The notes below the pieces were generated by a model. That model did no database searches, was not told the origin of the DNA, and saw nothing but the letters and a program-made list of their open reading frames with translations. 12,463 nucleotides of DNA from Eggerthella sp. CAG:368 (lineage in GTDB: Bacteria; Actinomycetota; Coriobacteriia; Coriobacteriales; Eggerthellaceae). Shown here piece by piece: positions 1 to 6,284 of the stretch. The translations under genes and the position numbers were made by a program. The stretch lies in contig FR895490.1 of the NCBI GenBank assembly GCA_000434775.1, forward strand, positions 9,329-21,791, written 5' to 3'. Position 1 is the stretch's first letter, and each line of letters begins with the position of its first letter.

Positions 1-249
1 TCTAGGGCATGGAAATTAACCGAACGCGAATGCGAAGTTTTGCAAATCCTTGTTTCCTCTGATGCTGCTGTTCAAGATATTGCTAAACAACTGTATCTCT
101 CACGTACGGCACTCTATCGTCATATTGCCTCGATTAACGAAAAAACAGAAACTAATTCTCGTATGGGTATTGTTCAATTTTTTTACTCATGGGAACCAAG
201 TGAGCTTAAAAGTGAGCTCAAACAGGGTAAAAATAATTCAAATACCTAA
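1..249 (+). CDS. LuxR-family transcriptional regulator, C-terminal HTH (5' end outside window)
   Basis: The frame is open from base 1 to the TAA at 247-249, so only the last 82 residues are visible. They begin SRAWKLTERECEVLQIL, the start of a LuxR/FixJ-type DNA-binding domain (LTxRExEVL). The helix-turn-helix follows (QDIAKQLYLSRTALYRHI, with the usual IA..L.LS..T..RHI pattern) and then the last helix (INEKTETNSRMGIVQFF). The tail after the domain is short and polar. What the missing N-terminal part senses cannot be seen. Many coriobacterial proteins of this type carry membrane-spanning N-terminal domains, but that is background, not something shown here. It reads towards the next gene with a 160-bp gap and no strong terminator, so co-transcription cannot be excluded. 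The family call is firm; target and signal are unknown. Confidence 0.85.
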   Translation, partial: SRAWKLTERECEVLQILVSSDAAVQDIAKQLYLSRTALYRHIASINEKTETNSRMGIVQFFYSWEPSELKSELKQGKNNSNT

Positions 250-409
250 ATTGGAACAAATGTAAACTGGCTTTTAACCTGGGTTTCTCTTATTCTTTCT
301 GAATTCTATTTACTTTACAAATCACTTAAACAAAACGAAACGCATACTACCCGGTAAGGGGAGTACTTTTCGTTGAGAAGTGCGGGTGAAAGAAAAGGGT
401 GTGGCCAAA

Positions 410-1498
410 ATGGCGAACGGGATCCTCACAGGCGAAGCCATAAAAACAAGCTGGAAAAAATATCGAAAGTATTTTTTAGCGGGAGCTATACCAACGTTGA
501 TATTTTTTATTGCGTTGGTGATTTTTCTCAAGGTCACCGCTGCTCCTTACACAGATTCAGATATTTATGTTGGATTTGACGCCAAGGAAGTTAGTAAGCT
601 TGAAGTAGTCCTTGACGGCGAGTCCCGCGTTTGTGCAGCCTCGGAAGACGAAGATGAAATTGCTGCAGTAATAGACGGTATGAGGGAAATCAAACTTAAG
701 AAAAATAAGGACGTTACTGCTTCAGATGGATCATTGACGGTGATATTCAATCTGAAAAATGGCGATAGTGAAAGCTATTTTTTTGAAAATGGTTCATATG
801 TAAAAGATAACAAGTATTATCTTGCAAGTAATACAGCAGCATTTTCCGATGCAATCGGTAATTTGAGTGTTGTTGATGAGACAGACACCACAACTACCTC
901 CACGCAAAACGGTTCATCAACAACCACTGCTCCAAAGAACACAGGAAGCAATTCTTCTTTTGATACATGGGGCGAAGCTTGTGTTGATCAGTATGGCAAT
1001 GTGACAGTTGCGGCAATTTTGGGGTTACGCGGCTGGCAGCTCCAGACTCTTCTTTCTCAAAAAGGGTATGTTTGGGATTCGTCAGTAAACCAATACCTTG
1101 GGAGCGATTCGCGTTCGTTGGGGGTTGCGAAGGTTAATCGCAATGGTGATGTTAACTGGCTTTCTGAAGATGAAATAGGAGAGTTATATAAAGGGGGAAC
1201 AGGCTCTCCTGTTGCCTACATGGATACCGTTTTTGGCTACGACGATCCTCTTTTGGCGATTAAGGGCAATGGCGGCTTGTCGGTTGAAGATTACGAACAA
1301 GGAAATGGTGCTTTTTGTGCTGTGGTCTATGACGAATCTCTGACACGTTTTTTGGTTATGGCGGCACCTAACGACGATGGTAGTTTTGATATTGCGGTTT
1401 ACAACGATGATGCAGTCAAAACGGGAGCCTTAGGTTATGGGGGAGGTTCTCCAACCATTAAGGATATATGGCCTAGCATTTCTGGCCGTGAGCTGTAA
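410..1498 (+). CDS. Unrecognised membrane-anchored extracytoplasmic protein
   Basis: I do not recognise this family. From the ATG at 410 it is 362 residues. Residues 1-21 are polar and basic (KKYRK just before the membrane), residues 22-42 form one hydrophobic helix, and the rest is soluble, so the protein is probably an N-in, C-out anchored surface protein. Residues 50-155 form a first region ending in a Thr/Ser-rich linker (about 157-183, TDTTTTST and SSTTTAP). Residues 185-362 form a second, Trp/Gly-rich region (WGEACVDQYGNVT, LRGWQLQTLL, GYVWDSS) that ends without a sorting signal. Cysteines at 75, 191 and 303 are sparse. Start choice is uncertain: in-frame GTG codons lie at 380, 386 and 401. 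I prefer 410 because AAAAGGG lies about 10 bases upstream and the earlier starts add only a charged tail. It converges with fabH on a shared terminator. No function is proposed. Confidence 0.8.
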   Translation: MANGILTGEAIKTSWKKYRKYFLAGAIPTLIFFIALVIFLKVTAAPYTDSDIYVGFDAKEVSKLEVVLDGESRVCAASEDEDEIAAVIDGMREIKLKKNKDVTASDGSLTVIFNLKNGDSESYFFENGSYVKDNKYYLASNTAAFSDAIGNLSVVDETDTTTTSTQNGSSTTTAPKNTGSNSSFDTWGEACVDQYGNVTVAAILGLRGWQLQTLLSQKGYVWDSSVNQYLGSDSRSLGVAKVNRNGDVNWLSEDEIGELYKGGTGSPVAYMDTVFGYDDPLLAIKGNGGLSVEDYEQGNGAFCAVVYDESLTRFLVMAAPNDDGSFDIAVYNDDAVKTGALGYGGGSPTIKDIWPSISGREL

Positions 1499-1506
1499 GT
1501 GTAGCT

Positions 1507-1540
1507 AAAAGAGCACCTGCGGGTGCTCTTTTATTTTTTT
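1507..1540. terminator. Probable bidirectional rho-independent terminator between convergent genes
   Basis: An 11-bp perfect stem (1507-1517 with 1522-1532, core GAGCACC/GGTGCTC) closes on the 4-base loop TGCG and continues into TTTTATTTTTTT on the plus strand. The A-run on the left arm gives a shorter U-tract for the minus strand. It lies between the stop of the membrane-anchored protein (1498) and the fabH stop (1539), so it probably ends both transcripts. Confidence 0.85.
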
Positions 1541-2651
1541 ACGCTTCAAACAAAACAGCTCCGCTGGTAAAACCGCCGCCAAAAGCAACCAGAATTACTT
1601 TGTCTCCTGGTTGAATGCGACCGCTCTCATACGCGTCTGCTAAAGCCATAGGTACGCATGCCGAAGAAGAGTTACCTCTGTTTGCAATAGAAACCTGAAA
1701 ACAATCCAGGGGTAAACCGCAGCGTTTAGCCGCAAACTTAATAATGCGCTCATTTGCCTGATGGGGCACAATGCATTTAATCTCGGAAACTGACACACCG
1801 GAGCGTTCGCATACCGCATCAATGGCCCGCCCCATTGCTTTGGACGCAAATTTAAATACCTTCTGTCCGTGCATATAGAGAAGCTGACGAGAACGTCCCT
1901 GTTCAATGTCTTCTTTTATGCCAATTTCATCGTCGATCAAAGAAAGACTGGGATCTAAGGCCGCTATAACCTCTTTCGATACTCCGTCTTCGTCAAAAGG
2001 AGGTTTGGAATCAAAGGACATAGGGCAGGAAAGTGCGTTGTCGAAATCATCATCATTAACAAGATAGGTTGCCAAAATGCCCGGACGGTCTTCACGCCAT
2101 TCAACTACAGCGGCACCTGCACCATCGCCAAGAAGAACGCAGGTGGCACGATCTTCCCAGTTGGTGATACGAGTAAGGCGCTCGGAACCAACAACCAAAG
2201 CGCGATGGTACGTATTGCGGCTTTTTGCTCTGGGTGCTCCAGGGGCGGAGGCAGCAAGCATTGATTCCATAACACTCATACCATATACAAAACCTGTGCA
2301 GGCCGCATTAATGTCAAATGCTGTTGCATTAATGAGCCCAAGGCGGCGTCGCAGCAGCGAGGCACTTGAAGGAACAATAGTGTCAGGCGTTACCGAAGAG
2401 TAGATGATGAGATCGATATCTTCAGGCGCAAAGGTTTTTTCGGAATAGCCGCCTTCGCTCCACCCAAGAGCTTGGCGAGCGGCAGTTTCTGCTAAATCGA
2501 CATTAGTTTCTGTTGCTGCGATACGGCGTGTTTTGATGCCGGTTCGTTTAGTGATCCATTCATCGTTGGTATCGACAAGCTGAATAAAATCGTTGTTTGC
2601 TATTTCGAGGGCAGGAAGTGCTTTTCCGCAACCGATGATCGCGCAACCCAT
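1539..2651 (-). CDS. fabH: Beta-ketoacyl-ACP synthase III (KAS III)
   Basis: A KAS III enzyme of 370 residues. The family condenses an acyl-CoA with malonyl-ACP to start fatty acid synthesis in the cytosol. The catalytic triad is intact: Cys118 in NAACTGF, His297 in VPHQANERI and Asn327 in ANRGNSSSA. The His-Asn spacing of 30 equals that of E. coli FabH. Early motifs NDEWITKRTGIKTRRI and SSVTPDTIVPS also fit. The protein is about 50 residues longer than the usual 317-330. The extra sequence lies between Cys118 and His297, notably an Ala/Pro/Arg-rich piece at about 132-148 and an acidic piece at about 215-258, so substrate specificity could differ. AAGGAG at 2662-2667 is spaced 10 bases before the ATG. 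No other fab gene or acyl carrier protein is adjacent, so it is a stand-alone copy. It has its own promoter and diverges from hydE. Confidence 0.93.
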   Translation of the reverse strand: MGCAIIGCGKALPALEIANNDFIQLVDTNDEWITKRTGIKTRRIAATETNVDLAETAARQALGWSEGGYSEKTFAPEDIDLIIYSSVTPDTIVPSSASLLRRRLGLINATAFDINAACTGFVYGMSVMESMLAASAPGAPRAKSRNTYHRALVVGSERLTRITNWEDRATCVLLGDGAGAAVVEWREDRPGILATYLVNDDDFDNALSCPMSFDSKPPFDEDGVSKEVIAALDPSLSLIDDEIGIKEDIEQGRSRQLLYMHGQKVFKFASKAMGRAIDAVCERSGVSVSEIKCIVPHQANERIIKFAAKRCGLPLDCFQVSIANRGNSSSACVPMALADAYESGRIQPGDKVILVAFGGGFTSGAVLFEA

Positions 2652-2661
2652 TAATCATTAG

Positions 2662-2667
2662 CTCCTT
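2662..2667 (-). promoter_or_regulatory. fabH ribosome binding site
   Basis: The minus strand reads AAGGAG, ten bases before the ATG at 2651. It fixes this start over an overlapping out-of-frame ATG four bases further upstream. Confidence 0.75.
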
Positions 2668-2719
2668 GAGGAAAATACGCAACATAATGCTGTGTTCTGT
2701 TCATTATTTCAAGTTCGAA

Positions 2720-2728
2720 ATTATAACA
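2720..2728 (-). promoter_or_regulatory. Extended -10 promoter for fabH
   Basis: The minus strand reads TGTTATAAT, an exact TGnTATAAT extended -10. No good -35 lies 16-18 bases upstream, which is typical of extended -10 promoters. Transcription would start near 2713, leaving a leader of about 60 bases before fabH. Inferred from consensus only. Confidence 0.6.
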
Positions 2729-2754
2729 CTCTCGTTGGTTTGTTTTATTGCCTC

Positions 2755-2795
2755 ACATAGGAACGATAAAGACATCATGTCTTTGGGTTCTATGT
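2755..2795. repeat. 41-base imperfect inverted repeat in the fabH-hydE spacer
   Basis: The outer arms ACATAGGAAC (2755-2764) and GTTCTATGT (2787-2795) pair with one bulged G. The inner arms AAAGACA (2768-2774) and TGTCTTT (2778-2784) pair perfectly around a TCA loop. A small internal loop (GAT/GG) separates the two stems. No T-run follows on either strand, so it is not a standard terminator. It could be an operator, a leader structure of hydE or a relic of a small mobile repeat. Confidence 0.6.
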
Positions 2796-2887
2796 TGCAT
2801 GCGCATTTCTTGTTGATACCCTAGATTAAAGTTGGAAATGGTTTTTAAGTACGTGTAGTGTGCAGTATTGCGTATTGTTAGTGTTGT

Positions 2888-2893
2888 AAGGGA
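2888..2893 (+). promoter_or_regulatory. Candidate hydE ribosome binding site for the TTG start
   Basis: AAGGGA lies six bases before TTG at 2900. It is the only Shine-Dalgarno-like site near the 5' end of the frame and is the reason for preferring the TTG over ATG at 2954 or 2963. Confidence 0.5.
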
Positions 2894-2899
2894 TGTAGT

Positions 2900-4063
2900 T
2901 TGCGCGATAACATAGGAATATCGGGAATACCTAGGATATCAGAGGCATCAGGGATGCTGGAAATGTCAGGGATATCATTGCTCAACAAACTCGCGAGAAC
3001 GCATGCTCTTTCGGTTGAAGAATACGAAACTCTTCTTTCCTGTTTTTATTCCGAACTCATCGAAGAGAATACTCTACCGTGTTCTTTGTCCGAAAATACT
3101 GCACGGCATTCTAATCTTGCTGAAGAAGCGGCCCGAAAAGCGGCTGAGGTTCGACAGGCATACTACGGAACTGCCGTTTTTACGCGTGGCTTAATCGAGG
3201 TTTCAAACTATTGCAAAAACGATTGTCTCTATTGTGGAATTCGTAAGAGCAATAAAGAGTGTTCGCGCTATCGTTTGTCTTTAGATGATATTTATGCCTG
3301 TGCTACTGAGGGTTACGATCTGGGCTTTCGAACCTTTGTCTTGCAAGGTGGGGAAGATCCTTGGTTTAGTGATGAGCGCCTGCGTGAAATTGTCTCAACA
3401 ATAAAAAACACTCATCCAGATTGCGCAATTACGCTTTCGATGGGTGAAAGAACACGCGACAGTTATCAACGCCTTTTTGAAGCGGGTGCGGATCGGTATT
3501 TATTGCGGCATGAAACGGCTTCGTCCAAACTCTATAAAATGCTTCATCCCGAAGGAATGTTGTTTGAAAATCGCATGCGTTGTTTGCGAGATTTAAAGGA
3601 GATCGGTTACGCCGTTGGCTGTGGTTTTATGGTGGGAACACCCTTTCAAACTACGCATGACCTTGCGCTTGATTTGAAGTTTATCGAGGAGTTTCAGCCT
3701 GAAATGTGCGGAATTGGGCCGTTTGTTCCGCATCATGCAACACCATTTTCTCATGCGCTTGCAGGAAGTGTTGAGTTAACGTGTTTTCTCCTTTCTCTTG
3801 TTCGCCTTATTCGTCCGAGTGTGTTGCTTCCTGCAACAACGGCTTTAGGAACGCTTGACTCTAAAGGGAGAGAAAAGGGAATATTGGCGGGCGCCAATGT
3901 GGTGATGCCTAATCTTTCCCCCGTGGCGGTGCGAAAAGATTATGAGCTATACGACAATAAGATATGTATAGGTGAAGAAGCTGCAGAATGTCGTTGGTGC
4001 TTGCATGCGCGCATGAAATCTATTGGATATGAGGTAGTTGTTGACCGTGGAGATCCTGCTTAA
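2900..4063 (+). CDS. hydE: [FeFe]-hydrogenase maturase HydE (radical SAM)
   Basis: This is a radical SAM protein of the HydE type, which works with HydG and HydF to build the diiron subsite of the [FeFe]-hydrogenase H-cluster. Numbered from the TTG start (387 residues), the SAM-cluster cysteines are C105, C109 and C112 in NYCKNDCLYCGIR. The HydE signatures are RTFVLQGGEDPWF (144-156), RHETAS (203-208), the MVGTPFQT region, GIGPFVPHHATP (271-282) and PATTALGT (311-318). The auxiliary-cluster cysteines are also present as C356-x7-C364-x2-C367, the spacing I recall from Thermotoga maritima HydE. The N-terminus before the first cysteine is about 40 residues longer than in that protein, and residues 6-26 come from a 9-bp tandem repeat. 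ATG codons at 2954 and 2963 are alternative starts that would shorten or remove it. No hydF, hydG or hydrogenase gene lies in the window, so its partners must be elsewhere if it is functional. Confidence 0.92.
   Translation: MRDNIGISGIPRISEASGMLEMSGISLLNKLARTHALSVEEYETLLSCFYSELIEENTLPCSLSENTARHSNLAEEAARKAAEVRQAYYGTAVFTRGLIEVSNYCKNDCLYCGIRKSNKECSRYRLSLDDIYACATEGYDLGFRTFVLQGGEDPWFSDERLREIVSTIKNTHPDCAITLSMGERTRDSYQRLFEAGADRYLLRHETASSKLYKMLHPEGMLFENRMRCLRDLKEIGYAVGCGFMVGTPFQTTHDLALDLKFIEEFQPEMCGIGPFVPHHATPFSHALAGSVELTCFLLSLVRLIRPSVLLPATTALGTLDSKGREKGILAGANVVMPNLSPVAVRKDYELYDNKICIGEEAAECRWCLHARMKSIGYEVVVDRGDPA
2914..2976 (+). repeat. Seven degenerate 9-bp tandem units at the start of hydE
   Basis: The stretch divides into seven consecutive 9-bp units: AGGAATATC, GGGAATACC, TAGGATATC, AGAGGCATC, AGGGATGCT, GGAAATGTC and AGGGATATC. 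In the hydE frame they encode three-residue units GIS, GIP, RIS, EAS, GML, EMS and GIS (residues 6-26). The units have diverged but the 9-base period holds without gaps. It may be a worn minisatellite that forms either an N-terminal extension or the leader, depending on the true start. Confidence 0.6.
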
Positions 4064-4207
4064 GAGTACGAGGCAATAAAAGCTAAGCCAAAGTATAAAG
4101 ATGGGTGACTTATGTGGGTGCAAGTGCTTTGAGCGCACGTAATACCTTTTGCGGAAAAGATTTTGCACATTCAAAGTGTCTTATGCATAAAGAAAGTAAT
4201 TAAAACC

Positions 4208-4267
4208 CCAGTTAAAATGCATAGAATATTGCTATCAGCTAAATTTTGAACTGGTTATAGCTATAAC
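4208..4267. repeat. Nested inverted repeats upstream of the cyclotransferase-like gene
   Basis: CCAGTTAAAAT (4208-4218) pairs with ATTTTGAACTGG (4243-4254), leaving one bulged G, over a 24-base loop. The loop itself holds ATAG...CTAT. Directly next to it, 4254-4267 is a perfect 14-bp palindrome, GTTATAGCTATAAC. The region lies in the 245-bp spacer after hydE. It has no terminal T-run, so an operator or structured leader is more likely than a terminator. No DNA-binding partner can be named. Confidence 0.5.
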
Positions 4268-4308
4268 GTCTTACCATTTGGGTTTCATTATGTTGCGTTT
4301 CATAGATA

Positions 4309-4839
4309 ATGAATCTCATGCAAAAACTTTACTTCGCATACGGATCAAACATGGACTTCGACCAAATGGAGTTTCGCTGCCCAGGCGCGGAATATTTGGG
4401 CGTTGCCACTCTACCTAATCATGAACTTAAGATGGACGCTGCAGGGTATGCAACGGTTGTTCCTTCTTGGGGCAAGCACGTTCAGGGTGCGTTATGGGAT
4501 TTGAGCAATGCCAACGAATCTAAAATGGATGGTTTTGAGGGCGTCTCTACTCAGTGCTATAAAAAATCATTTGTTGAAGTTCAGTATGCGGGAAACAGAA
4601 CCGAAGGCAAGGTTATTTCTGGGGCGTTCGGATTTAACACATACGAGCCTGCAGCAAGGGGAGCGTATACCCTTGAAGCGTTAATCTATCTTTCCCTTCG
4701 CGGCCCTTTCATTGATTCTTCTTTCCGTGAAGACTATGTAATAAAGGTTCGTAATGGCGCACAAGGAATTGGCGTTGATGCTCACACGCTAGAACAACTT
4801 CAAAATATCAGTATTGCACCTCAAACAAATGTTGCATAA
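4309..4839 (+). CDS. Gamma-glutamylcyclotransferase-like (GGCT/AIG2-type) protein
   Basis: A cytosolic protein of 176 residues. It opens with the substrate-loop signature YFAYGSNM (8-15), which marks the gamma-glutamylcyclotransferase fold. Members convert gamma-glutamyl amino acids or amines to 5-oxoproline and the free amine. The expected catalytic glutamate is present as Glu77 in MDGFEGV, followed by a Cys-Tyr-Lys stretch where relatives have a conserved Tyr, and VQGALWDLS (58-66) fits the preceding strand. The substrate cannot be read from sequence, and relatives act on various gamma-glutamyl compounds. The start is ambiguous, ATG at 4309 or 4318; neither has a Shine-Dalgarno, and the second gives the more usual short N-terminus. 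The MFS carrier follows 53 bp later on the same strand. A functional link with the ligase about 5.6 kb downstream is possible but is only inference. Confidence 0.82.
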   Translation: MNLMQKLYFAYGSNMDFDQMEFRCPGAEYLGVATLPNHELKMDAAGYATVVPSWGKHVQGALWDLSNANESKMDGFEGVSTQCYKKSFVEVQYAGNRTEGKVISGAFGFNTYEPAARGAYTLEALIYLSLRGPFIDSSFREDYVIKVRNGAQGIGVDAHTLEQLQNISIAPQTNVA

Positions 4840-4892
4840 GCTCTATAAGATGTTCTTCATCAGATGAATGATGCCTTTTGGAGATGATAAGA

Positions 4893-6143
4893 GTGCAAAT
4901 TCCTTTGGGAATTAAGTCTCACTACGAGAAAATAATTTGTGCTTGTTGTTTTTTGATCTTGTTCACTAATATCGGACTTCCTTCAACTTCTTTCTCGGTT
5001 TATCAGCCCTACTTGGTTGAGATACCAGGAGTTGGACACGCGGGTGGTTCAATTATTGTTTCCATCAGAACGTTTATTTCTCTTTTGGCAATGTTTTTTG
5101 TTGCGAAATTCTATCGGCTTCTTGATTGTCGGCTCGGTGTTTTGGTTTCCTCGCTTTGTGTTGGCGCGGGCTTCGCGCTCTATTCTTTTTTTGCCGAATC
5201 GTTTGTAGGGCTTTGTGTGGCATCTGTTTTTACGGGTCTAGGTTATGGTCTTGGTGGCATGGTAGCTTCAACGATGCTTATAAGCCGTTGGTTTTCTGCG
5301 AATATGGCAACTGCTGCAGGTATTGCAGCGGTTGGTTCGGGCGTTGCGGCTATGGTGCTGCCTTCGTTAGTTGTTCAGATAATTAACGCCACTTCGCTTT
5401 CTGCAGCGTTCGCTTTTGAGTCGGGCTTGGCGTGTTTTATGGGTGTGCTTGTTTTTGTCTTGCTGAGAAATCGTCCTGAAGATATCGACAGAGAACCCTT
5501 TTCGGGTTCAGAAAAGCGCATCAAAAAAGGTAGAGCGAAACGTTCTAATCGGGTGCGCATGAATAGAGGTTTACCTCATTCGTTGTTACCTATAGTTTTT
5601 ATTGCTATGGTTTTTGTGGGTTGCATTTCTGTCGGAGGCTCAAATTATTTGGCAGTTTTGTTTACCTCCGAAGGCTTTTCAACCGAGCTTGCAGCGCTGT
5701 TGGTAGCAATTTCGGGAGCATGCCTTACGTTTTCAAAGCTGTTTAGCGGCATTGTGTTTGATAAGGCGGGAACAAAACTTGGCTCACTTATCTTCTTTGT
5801 GTTATTTATTGCAGGAACCGCCTTGCTTTGTTTGACAGATATGGGAAAAACAGGCTTGGCGGGTATTGCCGTTGTATTGTACGGTCTTGGTCTTTCGCTT
5901 GGGACAGTGGGAATTTCGATTTGGTCCATCGAGCTTTCTCCTGCAGGCAATCAGATGCAAACCATTAGAAACTTTCAGATCGCTTATGCACTGGGCGGGT
6001 TTATATTTACCTTCTTACCAGGTTTTTTAACGGAATTATTCGGCACATATTTGGTTTCTTATTCCATTTTGTTGGGTATGGTAGTAGCTTCTGGTGTCAT
6101 TATTGTGACCATTTACGCCATACTTGATAGGCGCACCTTGTAA
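4893..6143 (+). CDS. MFS transporter, 12 predicted membrane segments
   Basis: A major facilitator of about 416 residues with two hydrophobic six-helix halves joined by a strongly basic cytosolic loop at about 191-228 (RNRPEDI then KKGRAKRSNRVR). The glycine-rich helix GLGYGLGG, followed by MLISRWFSANMATAAGIA, resembles carriers of the OFA/monocarboxylate branch. That is family resemblance and does not fix the substrate. The second half has KLFSGIVFDKAGTKLGS, the loop motif expected between helices 8 and 9. For the start I prefer GTG 4893, nine bases after TTTGGAG (4877-4883). TTG 4878 and ATG 4884 are in frame, but the Shine-Dalgarno would overlap or abut them. It follows the cyclotransferase-like gene by 53 bp and may share its transcript. 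The promoter seen before the next gene suggests the symporter is transcribed separately. Confidence 0.88.
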   Translation: MQIPLGIKSHYEKIICACCFLILFTNIGLPSTSFSVYQPYLVEIPGVGHAGGSIIVSIRTFISLLAMFFVAKFYRLLDCRLGVLVSSLCVGAGFALYSFFAESFVGLCVASVFTGLGYGLGGMVASTMLISRWFSANMATAAGIAAVGSGVAAMVLPSLVVQIINATSLSAAFAFESGLACFMGVLVFVLLRNRPEDIDREPFSGSEKRIKKGRAKRSNRVRMNRGLPHSLLPIVFIAMVFVGCISVGGSNYLAVLFTSEGFSTELAALLVAISGACLTFSKLFSGIVFDKAGTKLGSLIFFVLFIAGTALLCLTDMGKTGLAGIAVVLYGLGLSLGTVGISIWSIELSPAGNQMQTIRNFQIAYALGGFIFTFLPGFLTELFGTYLVSYSILLGMVVASGVIIVTIYAILDRRTL

Positions 6144-6211
6144 CGCTCCAATTAGATTTGTGGCGCTTTTGCCGTTTCATGCGCTCCGCTAAAAGAGTTT
6201 CTAAGCTGCTT

Positions 6212-6240
6212 TTTAGAAAATATCATGCAAAAGGTATAAG
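6212..6240 (+). promoter_or_regulatory. Candidate sigma-70-type promoter for the AGCS symporter
   Basis: TTTAGA (6212-6217) and TATAAG (6235-6240) are separated by 17 bp, each matching consensus at four or five of six positions. The -10 sits inside a small inverted repeat, GGTAT-AAG-ATACC (6233-6245), which could be a regulator site. The expected leader is about 40 bases. A consensus-based guess. Confidence 0.4.
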
Positions 6241-6284
6241 ATACCGATTCGTGCCTTACACAAAAATCACTTTGGATGGTAAAT

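Noticed and set aside
345..365. Hairpin TACTACCC...GGGGAGTA followed by CTTTT as a terminator of the LuxR gene
   Set aside because: The stem is only eight pairs with an internal mismatch and the T-run is too short; it is noted as weak structure only.
2077..2403. 108-codon plus-strand frame opposite fabH
   Set aside because: Arg/Ser/Ala-rich composition typical of an antisense reading of a real gene; fabH has its catalytic triad in this interval.
2675..2710. ATAATG...CATTAT repeat in the fabH leader as a FapR-type operator
   Set aside because: The arms are six bases and the sequence does not resemble the fatty-acid regulator sites I know.
6202..6223. TTTCTAA...TTAGAAA hairpin after the MFS gene as a terminator
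   Set aside because: It is a seven-pair AT-rich stem with no T-run after it, and it overlaps the candidate promoter of the symporter.
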